The notes beneath the pieces are model-generated. The model was given only the letters and a program-made list of their open reading frames with translations. It was not told the DNA's origin and searched no databases. The position numbers were made by a program, and so were the translations under genes. A stretch of 64,000 bases of DNA from Brachynemurus nebulosus (taxonomy: Eukaryota; Arthropoda; Insecta; Neuroptera; Myrmeleontidae), in contig JAPWDM010000007.1 of NCBI GenBank assembly GCA_035578155.1, forward strand, positions 30,478,413 to 30,542,412, read 5' to 3'. Positions 49,710 to 62,600 of the stretch are shown one piece after another. Position 1 is the stretch's first letter, and each line of letters begins with the position of its first letter.

Positions 49710-50334
49710 GAATCGATCATAGTTTTACAATAGAAACGCCACATGCCCCCAGGAATATGATTATGAGATTCTCAAGCACTTTTCTCTTTCGTTTGTTACG
49801 TTTTTTCCTTATCTACAACATAATTATTTTTTCTTTGTACTCCAAACGCATGCATATGTATATTTTTAATCTTTTGATAAAATTTGCTAACAAAGCGTCA
49901 GTGATAAGTCGTTATTCATTTATCCATTTTCGTTAAAAGCTTCCACTATTGTTACGATCGTCGACCATTATCAGAAAAGTTTGATATTGTCAGCCACTTT
50001 TGTTTGTACGTAAGAAGAAAAAATGTGGTCAAATGAGTGTTGGACACGTGTTAAAGGGGGTTCGGTTTAGTGATCCAGAAAAATTGTAATATTTCCAACG
50101 CACCCTCATACGTTATGTATAATAACAAGCTACGGGTTTTTATTAAAATCGATTAAATCCAAAAAGATTGCTAACTTTATGTCAAAAAATTGTTTTTGAT
50201 TGTAAAAAGTACATTTTTGGAATTTAGTTTTTTTATTTACGACACATAATAGCACACGACTAGCACAATATTGCACAACTTTTTTTGTTTACAAAAAAAA
50301 TAAAATGGCGAGTTTAACTTAGTGGAAACATGGT

Positions 50335-50665
50335 TGGCCAAATGATCGAAAAACAAAGTTTCATATAACACGATCTAATATCATTCGAATTAATAGCGGA
50401 AATGATTCCAGCTTACAAGAATTCTATTTAAAATACAAGAATTGCTTTTAAAAATTTCTCTAATACTTAAAAATGTACGATATTTTTTTGAATTACATGG
50501 TAGATCAAATGGTCGGAAAACGACATTTCATATTACACGACCTAATATTATTCCAGTTGATGGCGGAAATGATTCCAGCCTACAAGAAATCAATTCAGAA
50601 TTAAAGAATTGTTTTTAAACATTTCTCCAATGCTTAAAAAAGTGTCGATATTTCGTTTAAAGCCA
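50335..50665 (-). repeat. 168-bp satellite block C (about two units, inverted)
   Basis: Reverse-complement copies of the same monomer: the ATTTCATATTACACGA motif appears near 50,359 and 50,525, about 166 apart. GGCGGAAATGATTCCAGC follows in each unit. Confidence 0.85.
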
Positions 50666-51063
50666 CTTCAACCGTGGCTTATGCAATTATGACTTTACAG
50701 TGCCCACATTAGATTAGCTTGATCAGTTTGAAAATATTTATAAGCCAATATTATTTTTACATTAAGTGGAAAGGCACCGCGTGATTCAAAAACGTGTATT
50801 TTATTTTTAGAAGTATTTAAAATTTCGGTATGCAATAGTAAAATGGAACTACTTTGGTACACAATGGGGTATACGACGCAGATGTACGAATAAGTCACAG
50901 ATGCTATTTCACGCTCTTGAGCGCGTTTTACGTTCAGTGGCTAAAACATACGAAGAACTTCGAATATCGCTCTAAACATTCTGGGGTACGTTCTTGAAAT
51001 AACTAGCATTTTATTAAAATAGTTTTTTTTTTTTTTTAATTCTCATGGTATTTGTACTCTTAA

Positions 51064-51450
51064 AGGCTGTCGTCCTTTGGATGCCGAAACGTGCGATATT
51101 TAATTCGGACGAATATGCATGAAAACGGACGAACGATCCAAACAGCTGTGAAGCTATACATTCTCGTCCATTGAAAGCGTCTCGTTCGTCTGTTTCCGTG
51201 CGTATGATTGCGACGTGCGAACAGATCCAATTTTGTTTGGATTTTGTCGCGCGAACAAGTCCGTTCCATGAGTATTTTACGTATTTTATAGCATCTATAG
51301 CTTGAAAAAAAGAAAATTAAAAAGAAAAATACTGACGAATATTGGGCTAGTGGACGGACAGTATAGACATATCATTTCGGACGAACGACAAACGTGCGTA
51401 GTCGTCTGAATCGAGTGTCGCAGTTGTCTGCAACCAATGGACGACCAGCC
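51064..51450. mobile_element. TTAA-flanked MITE
   Basis: TTAA on both sides of AGGCTGTCGTCCTTTGGATG and its inverse CAACCAATGGACGACCAGCC. 387 bp. GGACGAA/TTCGTCC motifs are repeated in both arms. The TTAA duplication is a piggyBac-type feature. Confidence 0.65.
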
Positions 51451-51897
51451 TTAAGGATAGATGAATAATGAAGCTACCCCAACGATGGATAGTAAAAATA
51501 CAAATAAATAATATAAGAAAGAAACTTGAGAACAAATAGATTTTCGCTGTTTCGAATTATTACTCGGCGTCTCCACCATCATCGCACGTCTAACAGTGCG
51601 CCAACAAATCACAAATCGTTCCATTTCGGTTCTAAAACGGTATTTGAGTTCGTGTGAATAGTATCGCTTGAAACCAACATATTTTCTTAATTTTCATTCT
51701 TAATAAAATTACTTAATTATTTTTTAATTAAAACATAAAATTTTAACTACCCGAAATATAAATTTAAATACTTTGCTTTTACTGTTCGCTATTCGGTGAA
51801 CTTTGGTTTTTCTAATGGCATCTTCGTGAAAAATGTAGTCAGTTATTTTATTTAAAGACAAATTTTCCTGTGAAAATTCATTTAAAATTTTGTAAAA

Positions 51898-52148
51898 CAG
51901 GGTTGTCACAGGTTTTTGTATCGACATTTGCAAATATTTAATTTTTTACTTTCCAAAGTTTTTGGATTCGTGCGTATTTTTTTATTTAAACTTAAAACTT
52001 ACAAGTCTTTGTGATCAAAATCCGTCCTTTTGGACACTCATTCGAGACAGTAAAAATTATTTTTTAAATATTCACTTTGAAAAAATTCGTATCCGCATTG
52101 CCATCTGCAGATATTTTCAATGAAAATAACGTATCCGCAACAACCCTG
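51898..52148. mobile_element. hAT-like MITE with CAGGGTTGT termini
   Basis: CAGGGTTGTCACAGG and inverse of CAGGGTTGTTGCGG. 251 bp. Flanking octamers TTGTAAAA and ATGAAAAA agree at six of eight positions. Confidence 0.55.
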
Positions 52149-52674
52149 ATGAAAAATTGTTGTTTCAAATAAACAGATATACATATTTTCGTTAATTACT
52201 AGCCGCCCACGCATTTACGGAAGCGTTGTGCTGTACATTTTTATCATAATATTTATGGTATACACGCGAGTCTCGCGTGCATTTTTCATAGTCGAATTGG
52301 TTAAACATGAGTTGTGTTTTCCGGACACTTATGCATACTAATTATTCGTCAACTTAAAAAATAAGACGATAATCAGCTATTAGTTTAGTTAATGAGGTAA
52401 TAAGTTTCTCCAATTGATGTAGGAAATTTATTTTCAAAAAACACATATTAAATCAATTAATTTTTAGATGTTGTAGCTATTTAAAAAAATGGGCTCTTGG
52501 AAGTTTCCAAAAGCAAAAATTCGGCTAAATTTTATTTTGCTTAATTTTTCGTTTTTTTATGTAATTCTTCGACAATTGTGTGAAATATTGTGTCAAATTA
52601 AGTTCAATCACTTTTACAGTTTTTTAGTTTTGTTTTAAAAATTTCATTAGGTTTTTGAAGTGTAAAGCGGCCCC

Positions 52675-53136
52675 TACACGCTCAATAATATTGCACAAAA
52701 TCTGAGGTGGCACAATATTTTTGATCGTCTGCAGGTTATATTGAAGGGTTGTACAATATATTGTACTGATCAAAAACGGTTTGAAATATATTGTGCAATG
52801 AATGAATATTGTAACGTCTGTAGGCTTTGCAAATATTATTGTGCAATATGACTTTATTTATTTAAGTTTCAATTTATTAATTGTTTTGTAATGCCATATT
52901 TGACGGCTATTCATTGAATCAGTTTGACTTATTAATTTGAAAGAGTAATTATTTACTGCTTCGCAACATCTTTATCACTTAATATTTAAAATTAAACAAC
53001 AGTTGAATTATTGTATAATTCCTACATTCAATTTATTGTACAAATTTCTTTTACAAATTATTGAACTATCTGGAGGAAAGTTCAATAAATTGCACAAGTT
53101 GATTGCACAATATTATTGAGCTTGTAGGGGCCGCTT
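52675..53136. mobile_element. MITE with AAGCGGCCCCTACACGCTC termini
   Basis: AAGCGGCCCCTACACGCTCA is inverted as TGAGCTTGTAGGGGCCGCTT. The arms continue into AATAATATTGCACAA, and TTGCACAATAT-type text recurs several times inside. 462 bp, non-coding. Confidence 0.75.
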
Positions 53137-53637
53137 AATTCAGTAATAAGTATTCGAGATGAAACTATTACAAGAAAGATATCTACGCAAAAAATTTAAC
53201 CAATTTTTAAAGTGTATTTTTCCGAAGTGGAAAGATTGAATGAAATCAAAGAATATATTTTATTCTAAGAATGATTTTTTTAATGTTTTTTTTGAAAAAT
53301 AATATTTTAAAAAATATAACAAAAATAAAATTGAACAAAAAAAATGTTGTATTATTGGTTATTATTAGAAATGATTAGTTTTTACTGGAATTATTCTTGT
53401 TTACGTTATCAACTACATATTATATTAATTTTTTATATACCTTTTTAGTTATTAATTATTTAGTTTTTATTTTATACCTTTTAACGACAACGCGTTTCTA
53501 CCTACTACACTGAGTTTTTAAAACATCACCCAGCCTGTGTTATCCGGCATTACGTAAAGATTCTTAGCCAATTTTAAAAATGTTGTTTCGAGAAAAACGA
53601 GTTTAAAATTTTGAATATATTAAGGATGTTTGGGAGG

Positions 53638-54238
53638 TACAATCGGAGATAAAAGTACATGAAATTAGAAATTCGTGAATAATTGCGTTGTATAACAAAC
53701 TATGAGGTAAATAAATAGTTATCTTTGTTAAATAATAGCTATCACTACAACTGATTGTACAATACATCAAACTATAGCTCTCAGCTGAGTAGGTACAAGA
53801 GCTGAGTACATTTTGAGGATTTTTCGGAGGAATTTCAAAATGCTACGAGACGATTGAAAATTTAGTAGAATGTTCCTCATTAAATACTAAGGCCCCTGTG
53901 AAAATTTCAAACCGATTCACTAAGAATTTTTTTTTTTTTTAATAACTTTTAACGGCTTAGTGAATCGGTTTGAAATTTTCACAGGGGCCTTAGTATTTAA
54001 TGAGGAACATTCTACTAAATTTTCAATTATCTCGTAGCATTTTGAAATTCCTCCGAAAAATCCTCAGAATGTACTCAGCTCTTGTAGTCAGCTGAGAGCT
54101 ATAGTTTGATGTATTGTACAATCAGTTGTAGTGATAGCCATAATTTAACAAAGATAACTATTTATTTACCTCATAGTTTGTTATACAACGTAATTATTCG
54201 CGAATTTCTAATTTCATGTACTTTTATCTCCGATTGTA
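53638..54238. mobile_element. 601-bp near-perfect palindromic element
   Basis: TACAATCGGAGATAAAAGTA is inverted as TACTTTTATCTCCGATTGTA. The arms, about 285 bases each, stay complementary almost throughout, with an A/T-rich spacer near 53,927-53,955. The outermost TA is a likely Tc1/mariner-type target. One RNA hairpin would form from either strand. Confidence 0.85.
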
Positions 54239-55376
54239 TCTTTAATACTTTTCAAAATTACTTTTGCGATATAAAACTATTTGTACTTCAGTTTCAAAAT
54301 GTTAAAGTATTTTTTAAAGGAATAAGAAAAAAAAACTTTTTTTATGTGTAAAATTTTACATAGATAACACCCCTTAATATGTAATAAAATATACATTGAT
54401 ATATGACAATAATAAAATTTACAATACTGAAATTATTTAGTATTTACTAACGGAGTGTTTTATCAGGATATCAACAAGTTAATTAGATAAACGCCTGGTT
54501 TTATCGTACAGGATAGTAAAAATGATACTTAAAGGATTGTAAAACACAACGCTGTATTATCACTGAGATCAAAGTCAAAAGTTGGTTATATATGTACATG
54601 AATGCGTATTTGTATCGCCCTACAAATATGTATGTACTCCAACTACGGGCAACCGCCAGCAACAATGTGTTGAACATCCCTTTCCCCTATGTTTAATTTC
54701 AAATAATAAAATCGAGGGGCGCTAAAATAATAAAATGACGCATTTTATTTTTAAATCCTTTTGGAAAAATTTACTTACAAAAAGAAACTATTTAACAATT
54801 AAGTATCGGGTAAACATGGCAAAAAATCTATATTTCATTTAAGGTTAATTACCGCCGTTAAATAGGGTAAATGTATACACATATTACTGTGACGGTAATA
54901 AATGAGTTATAATTCGTAATGGCAAAACAGCATAAACCACCTGGTGTTTCTATTTTACGTCCGAAAACCGTTCAAAAAAATTGAACTCACCATACTATAA
55001 GTTTTACAAATAGAAAATTCTGGGAAAACTGAAACAAATTCCCTACGCAAAATTTTCCGGTACAGTTGATAAATGCAATTTTGATAATAGTGAGTCAACC
55101 ACCCACAAAAGAAAACGATTTTTGTATGGCTCTCACAAATGGAATGTTCCAGGAAAATTGATATAAATCACTGATAACGGTGATATCAGATCAATTCATT
55201 TTATATTCACTTATGACTCCTAGTTAAATATACACACGGCAAGCAAATTCATGGGACGAATATACATATAGTTAGTTATGTACGTTATGTTCGGCTTCAA
55301 ATGAAACAGTGGGTGTTAAAGGCGGGTATGGTCTGCGCGAGTGGCGCAGTTAAGACATGCCTGAAAATCGACAGGG

Positions 55377-55379
<3 letters not shown>

Positions 55380-55449
<70 letters not shown>
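55380..55449. repeat. (TA)n microsatellite
   Basis: About 35 TA units, 90 bases upstream of the possible core promoter at 55,539. Confidence 0.95.
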
Positions 55450-55452
<3 letters not shown>

Positions 55453-55534
55453 GCAAGTATATATGCAATAAATACGACCAAATGAAAATTTAGCTAGTAG
55501 ATTTGTGTTCGTGTCGTTTGGAGCACGTTGTCTT

Positions 55535-55570
55535 CGTCAGTCATATCGTGAACGCTCGCAACTAAAGTTC
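55535..55570 (+). promoter_or_regulatory. Possible core promoter: initiator plus downstream promoter element
   Basis: TCAGTC (A+1 at 55539) fits the arthropod initiator. Exactly 28 bases on, AGTTC at 55566-55570 fits the DPE consensus RGWYV at its required spacing. The next kilobase is A-rich, like many insect 5' leaders, and a donor-like AAAG|GTAAAC occurs at about 56,662. No coding exon follows within the window, so a gene served by this promoter would continue beyond the right edge. Confidence 0.35.
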
Positions 55571-58252
55571 TTTTTTAACATATCGGTGTCAATACTATAC
55601 ATTTGATTCAGTCTATTTTTAATTTAAAAAATAAAAAAAAGTAAAAACAACAACAAAAAAAATAATAAATAAATAAAAAATCGACAAATTAGGAAAATTT
55701 AAAAAGCAAACAAACAAATATGAATTAAAAATTTTTAGAAACATTGTTACAATTTAGAAATTTAGTTGGACGAAAAAAACCAAAACAGTAAACATATCAA
55801 TCGTTTTAGAAATCAGTAAATAAAACATCTGTTTAGATTGTCGAAAGCGTAAAAATCGCCAAATAGTTCTCAAAAAAAATCAAATACCAAATCATATTAT
55901 CGTCAAATATCTTTCGAAATGTGTACGTAAACTCAAAATTTTAATTGTTACGTTTTGAACAAAATATTTTTTCTTCTGAATTCATTTTTTTTCTTTTATT
56001 ATTTTATTTTCGAAAAAGATCATTTTTCCCGAACGCTTCACTTTTCACACTTAATTTGAAGGCACGCACTCAAATTTATTGAGCACTGTATAATATTATT
56101 TTTTTTCACATTTTAAATGTTCAGTCATTTGTAACACATTCAGGCGACTTACATCAGACCTAACAACACGTCGAAGAAATTTGAGAAAGTCTCTGATTCA
56201 ACAGCTTTCTATTAAATCTAAACTGTCGTTATTGTGAGAGTATAAACTGTTGCATTGCTTGTGACACTTATTACTCTCCCCTACTCACAGTATCATCCAA
56301 AAATTCACTTCCAAAAAAAAAAAACTAACTACTAAAACAAAAGATTTAACAAACGTGCATTGCATTTGATTCATTTTTTTTTTTGCCCGATCATCCCACG
56401 AATGCTTCATTTTCTAAATGTTTTTTAACTCACAAACAATTTGCGAACAAAACGCATAAAACTCGAATTTCAAAAAATAAAAAAAAAAACTTTAATTTTC
56501 ACGTAAAGCGCACCAAGCACTTCGCACCACAGCCGATCACTTTGAATTTTGTTGGAGATTGTTTTAGAAATTGCACTCGCATCAAATTTATTTTAAATAA
56601 CTGAAATTTTCAAAAATTGAATTGGTTGTTTAAATTAGTGGCCACACAATACTGCAAATAAAGGTAAACAATTTCGAATTTTTATTTAAAAAAAAAATCA
56701 AAATTTTTGTTTTCGCTTCTAGAAATATTTAATATGCATTTGGTGTGTTTATTTTGGTTTGTTTATTGAAATTTTGCATGTTTAGAAATTAAGAAAATGC
56801 TTAGAAATTTTAGTTTTAACATGTAACTACATAAAAATACTATTTTGAAATTTCGATTTCAAGCGACCTACTATCAAAATCAAAGGGGCAGTAACATCCA
56901 CATCTAATAATATTCTTGCTTGAGTCAAAGAAGTATTCCGGCCAAATTTTAAAGATTTTCCCAGGACTTAGCTACGATTTAAGCAGAAAGGCCATATAGC
57001 TTTTTTTATCAACTATTTTCATAGTCTACTGGTTTAAAATTTCAAAACAATTAAATTCGCTGTCAAGGGAACACTTTTTAATGTCAAAAAGGAGATGATT
57101 TTTGGGAATTTTTTTTTCAGAGGGTACTTTTTATTTTGATAAGACATTTAGCAATACACAGAAGAAATCTCACTAAAGAGTTTTGATTTTAACACCAAAT
57201 TTTATCCAAAAGTATTGATCGTGTTTTCTAAGACGAGTTGTCTATGTGTGTACAATTCAGCAGGTCCAATTTTTATTTGCTATAAATCAGATAAAAGATT
57301 TTTAATTCTTATAAAATTTTGTTGTATTTAAACGCAAGTACATTAGGAAAAAAATCGAAAAATAAAATTCCGTAAGTCTTAAGGCGACCACGTAAGACAC
57401 CAGAAACTGGGTAGTGCCAAAAGCTACCCAGTACCCAATACTTTTGTCGTTCTGATTAGGAAAATCTTTTTTGCTTTCTTTTAATTTTGTTTATTCTTCA
57501 ATATGTTATTCGGTTATTCTTTATTAAAATCGGCGGGATTAGGATATTTTGTTCTTCAAAGTTTGGACTGCAACTTATTTTTTTCAAATATCTTCAAAAC
57601 GAATAAACAACATAATATAAACAATAAGATTATAGTGACATTAAGGCTAGTGTATAATTTGTTTTAGTACGAGGGACAGTATGGTCAGGCGGTTGCAACT
57701 TGCTGATAAAATTATTAGGTATTTTGAAAACAGACTGAATTAAAATAATTATTAAAATCTCGATATCAAAAATATAATCTATTTCAAAACCACCAGTGGA
57801 CCAATTTTTGCCCATTTTCATTAGAGATATTCTTACAAAAATTTAAAAGTATAAGTATCAAATTTGGAATAAGAATATGTCTTTCAATTCACTCCATTAC
57901 AGTAATCTTTCCCCTAAATTACACTTCTTGACCGCCATTTGAAAAAAATCAAGTTTTATTCCAAACATTGAAGAGCATTTAGTAAATTCAAGATTTGTTA
58001 CAATGTGTCTCGATGATAAAGAATATGTCGCTTAAAGCTCCGAATTGCCTTACGCTAGTCTTGTTAATTTTACTATAAGTTTATTTCTTTTAAAATTTAA
58101 TTTTTTCATGCGATAAAGTAGATTTTTCTTTAATGGTATCGCAGTTGGAAAAAATTAAATATGAAGGCGTTGGTTTAACATTTTTATAAATAGACTAACA
58201 TTTCGGAAAAAAGTTAAAAATATGAATCAGTGTAAAGTTTTTTACTTGTGAA

Positions 58253-58885
58253 CAGTGGCGAAGCATGCCTTGGAAGCGCCCTGTATCAGAATTAGTTGGG
58301 AGGCCCAAATGAAGGGTAAAGATTTCTCACAAAAAAAAAAAAAAAAAAAAAAACAAAAATGCTTGCATCAAATTAAAGTAAATATTTATTGATTATAAGT
58401 TATCGCTTCCTCCTAGAAATTGAGCTAGCCAAACAATTCAAATTAAATATACACTTTTCTTGTGTATATTTAATATAATTATAATTGTTTTTCGGCAAAT
58501 TGATTTATTAAATCATCTATAGCTGAAGACGGTTTCAGTTTTTCGAAAATTTCTGCCTCTATAGACAATAGTGACAAGTCTGATAGCCGTTCCTGCCCCA
58601 TCGAAGTCTCATTTTTTAAGTTACCCATGTTGTCAACTTTTGGGCACACGCTTAACCCGGGAAAAAAAGAGATGGCTTTTTTGACTCTTGTCATTTCTGA
58701 AGTGAAAACTCTATTATAGGCACGTATGGCAGTATTTTTTATATGTTTTTTTGCCCGGGAAGCATGAGATTAAGTGATATTGTGGATAATATTTTACTAA
58801 TTTTTGCTTACACACGTTAGGGGTCTCTGTAACCCAGGGGCCCCGTATCATTGATACGGCTGATACGGCGGTAGCTGCGCCCCTG
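58253..58885 (-). mobile_element. hAT element, internally deleted, perfect 8-bp duplication
   Basis: CTTGTGAA occurs immediately before CAGTGGCGAAGC and immediately after GCGCCCCTG. 633 bp. It contains a transposase C-terminal remnant at 58,479-58,735 on the minus strand and a poly(A) run at 58,331-58,353. The intact duplication plus coding remnant make it the best-classified transposon in the window. Confidence 0.88.
58479..58735 (-). pseudogene. hAT transposase C-terminal fragment
   Basis: The minus-strand frame reads AYNRVFTSEMTRVKKAISFF, then LSVCPKVDNMGNLKNETSMG, then QERLSDLSLLSIEAEIFEKL, and ends at a stop after INQFAEKQL. The ERLSxLSLLSIExE...IDxxxxxFAEKK arrangement is the usual C-terminus of ZMYM1-type hAT transposases (the dimerisation region end). 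Only about 85 residues remain; the catalytic residues and zinc finger are missing, so it cannot be active. It lies inside an element with hAT termini. Confidence 0.8.
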
Positions 58886-60319
58886 CTTGTGAATCAAATA
58901 ACTATAAAATTCGAAGTAGAAAAATATCGATTCTGTAATAATATTAACTGTTGCTAGTGTTAATAAATTTTCTAATATTCGACAATATGTTGCATTAATT
59001 GTCTTTGGATTAATTAAATGATATAACTGTCATTCGAATCATTTCGTAGCAAGTTTATTAATTTTAATAAATTTTATTACAGCAAGTGAAATTGCTATAA
59101 CTCCAATTATATTTTTGTTATATTCTTTGTTTTTATTAACATTAAAAGTGGTAACACATAAACTACTAAGGAATCCTTAGGACTCAACTTAATATCCCAA
59201 AAATTAAACAAATTATTTTAATTCGATTCTTTTGAAATTTTGAGGAAATATTGTCGATATGGTTTTCTCAACGGATAAAAAAATATTGTTGAAAAAATAA
59301 ATGCATATAACCTCGATCAAATCCTAATCAAGGATTTGATTTACTCAAAAATAAATTTCGTAAATTATCAAAAATTGGTGATGTTCTTTATTGGATCAAC
59401 TTTTTTGATTGCAAAATTGAAATATGAAATTAGGGACATTAAAACGATATCAGGTGATTCATTTGAACTAGGTTTGCTAGCTTCATTTATTTTTGAGTAC
59501 GAATATTTTTAATTGTCGTTTTGCAGCTATTTAGAAGTTTCAACAGGTTTCACTAGTTACAACACAATGGTTTTTTTTTTAATACTGAAGTGTACGAACT
59601 GTAATCTACCTATTTAATAAAAAAAGAAATTATTATTGTTCTACATAGGAAATAGGAATAACAATATAATCTACCCACGTTACACACATGGTAAAAAATA
59701 TGGAAACACCATCGTGAAAACCGTCGATGAAAAATATAATTGATGGTGTCGACTGTCGTTGTCGAGAAATAATATTTTTGATGCAACAATTTTTTTAAAC
59801 ATTAGTTTACGAGATTTTGATGACTGAAATACTGAAAAAATTGTTACTATTTTTAAATAACTAATTAAATAATTAAGTTTCTGTTGGAGCAATTTTGGAA
59901 TATAAAAAATAAAAAAAAGTTCCTTATTTTCCGGTGTTAAAAAACTGTCTTTCAATTTTTTAAAGCGTAATATACTTGACTTTTTTGTTTTAATTTAAGA
60001 AGTTCGTATACAGCATAACCTCTTTTGTACAATCTTACTTTGTGTGCGTTTTTGAGAAACATGCCCATCAAAGTGCATAATGAGAATGAAAAGTAAAAAG
60101 AAAAATAAAAAATTTGAAGATGAATTTACAGTAAGATTAGTTATTGAGTGTTTTTAAGCATTTTACTATCATTTTACATAAGTATATAAGTCATTGCATC
60201 ATTCAGTTTCTTTATATATGTATGTATTGTAATTTTTGCAATATTATAAAAATGAAATAATATATTTAAAAATGTTCTCATGTATATAAACAAATTCTTG
60301 TATAAACTAGTAAAACGTG

Positions 60320-60450
60320 GGTCTACTCACGAGTTCACGACGGTATTTACTGTCGAAAATACTGAATCATTATTATCATATACATAATTACTTCAATATT
60401 GTCAATATTTCGAAACCCTAACAGTATTAGGGAGCGTGTATGGGGCCGCC
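60320..60450. mobile_element. Decayed GGCTGCC-family relic
   Basis: Shares TATTTACTGTCGAAAATACT, GAATCATTATT and TCAATATTTCGAAA with the two better copies, and ends GTGTATGGGGCCGCC. Termini are worn. Confidence 0.45.
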
Positions 60451-62501
60451 TAGTGCCTACAAACAAAACAAGAATCGGTACGTTTGGAATTTTGTCAATG
60501 GCTGTACGTTATTGTTATTATTTTATCTTTGTTGTACATTCACATTCTATAGGTGTAACTAATTATAATTAGTATTAAAGAGAGAGCGAGTGACAAGGAT
60601 GACAAAGATTATTATAATGACGCAGGCTTTTATAAATATATAAATATCCTGTCATTATCCTGAATGAATTTATAATGATGAATAGAAAAGACATTTTTTG
60701 TTCGTGTGTTTTGCTTTCTTTCCTTTTTTGTTGTTGTTTTTAAAAATTAAATTCAGGATATTTTTTTTAATAATTACAAAATAAAGTGTAGTCTAAAAGA
60801 AACATTAAAAAACAAACAAAATATATCTGAAAAGTTTTAACATTGAATACGTTTTATGAAGACGTTTTTAAAATTTTGTACAAAAAAATTTAAAATTTAG
60901 TATGAGTTTCTACCGAAAAGAATTTAAATAAAAAAAGAAATTGTAAACGTGCTTAAAGTCACACGACTGTAGTAAAAATTTCTATGACAATCCTGTAACC
61001 AATTCGAAGTAACAAAGGAATGCCGTTCGAAATATACGGGCATTATTAAATAATATCTCTAACAATGAAACAAGAAGTCCTAAAGCCCACAGGGATTAAC
61101 TATTCTGACAAAATTGAGTACTTATTACTGCTTTTTTTTATATATATATTAACTATATGAGGTATATCTTCTGAGGTTTTAATGTCTCAGTGTTACCAAC
61201 TGTGTTACAAATGTGTGCCATTACATTTTATAATTTAATTATTTTGTAATGTTTCTGTTTTGTGTTTTTATTTTTATTTTTTTCTTATAATAAAAAAGAA
61301 GAAACTTAATATACTTATTAAATTTTTTGTGGAAATAAGTATATTGTCTTGTGTGATTTTATTATGTTTACGCATTCTTATTTTAGATTATGTAAAAACA
61401 GCGTTTTGTTTTTTCTTTTTTTTTAGTTTAACAAAATACTATCTCTCTTATTGGCATACAATTCTGTTTGGAATATGCATGATTCTATGAAAACAAAAAT
61501 TAAAATCTCAAGCTCAAACTAATTTAAAACTTAATATTAGTTGCGATTTTTTAAGTTAAGCTTTATCCAACTTGTTTATTTTGCTTTATCCATAGAAAAA
61601 TCATGCTGTTATCAAAAACAATTTTAATAAGAAAAATTTATTTTATTTTTTAATTTTTTTTTAGTATAAATATTAATACAGCCTTTAATTTGTTTTTCTT
61701 TAAACTTGTTTGTAAATATTATTGAAAATATTTTTCATAAAGAAGCTGACTGTATAACAGATTAAAATAAAGCGAAATTTAAAAAAAAAAGGATTTACTT
61801 GAATAATATTTATATTTTTTATATGTCGAAATTGCTTGCAAATTTTATCATTTTAATATTACATATTTTAGCCGTATAAATATATAATGCTCTTGCTATA
61901 ACTTTTGAAATTTTTCAAATATTATATAAGATGCTTTTAGGAATAAAATTTTAAAAATTTAAGATCGGAAAAAAATTGGCGTCGGAAAATGAAAAACTTT
62001 TTTGTTTACTATGTGACGAAATTGCTCCCAGATTATTCAAATTATAATTAGCAAATATGAAATATCGTTAAAAATATCTTTTAAAATAAAATTGACATTT
62101 CTGTAACTACTTTTCATTTTTAGGTCTCGTTTTCGAAATACTGAATTTTATAATTGATGTGTTTCTTTTAATTTACTGTTGAAAGATTTACTTTGTGAAA
62201 TTTCATGTTAAATATTGAAAAAATATTTAAAGTTTTGATTACTTTGTCTAATTTCTCTATTAAAATTAACCTTATAACTAAACGCGTTTTCAGTCTTACG
62301 ACCATCTTCAGAGTTAACTGATAAATGTTTCAATTTTTGAGACATACATTGACGAAAAATATGTAGACGGAGTGGTATCATTAGTTTAATTTTTATTTTG
62401 AATTAACCGTAAAAATTTGAAATTGGCGTTGAAAGAACTTAAAAAAATTGGTTGGGTGACCAAAATTAATGAAAAAGTTGATAAAAATGTAAAATCATTG
62501 C

Positions 62502-62600
62502 GTAGTAAGGTCATAGTGATTATGGACAATTGGTAGTAAAGTTACGATGAATATGAACCAGTGAGTAGTAAGGTCATGGTGATTACGGACCACTAGTAAT
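62502..62600 (+). repeat. 31-bp minisatellite, locus 3
   Basis: GTAGTAAGGTCATAGTGATT starts at 62,502; further units start at 62,533 and 62,565, and a partial one at 62,596 (periods 31, 32 and 31). A solitary unit lies at 62,855-62,880. Confidence 0.8.

Larger units (their letters stand above)
54239..58252. other. Non-coding region around the candidate promoter
   Basis: No coding exon recognised. Apart from the (TA)n tract and the Inr/DPE pair, there is an A-rich stretch at 55,620-55,800 (CAACAACAAAAAAAATAATA) and a small hairpin CTGGGTAG...CTACCCAG near 57,407-57,431. Confidence 0.5.
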
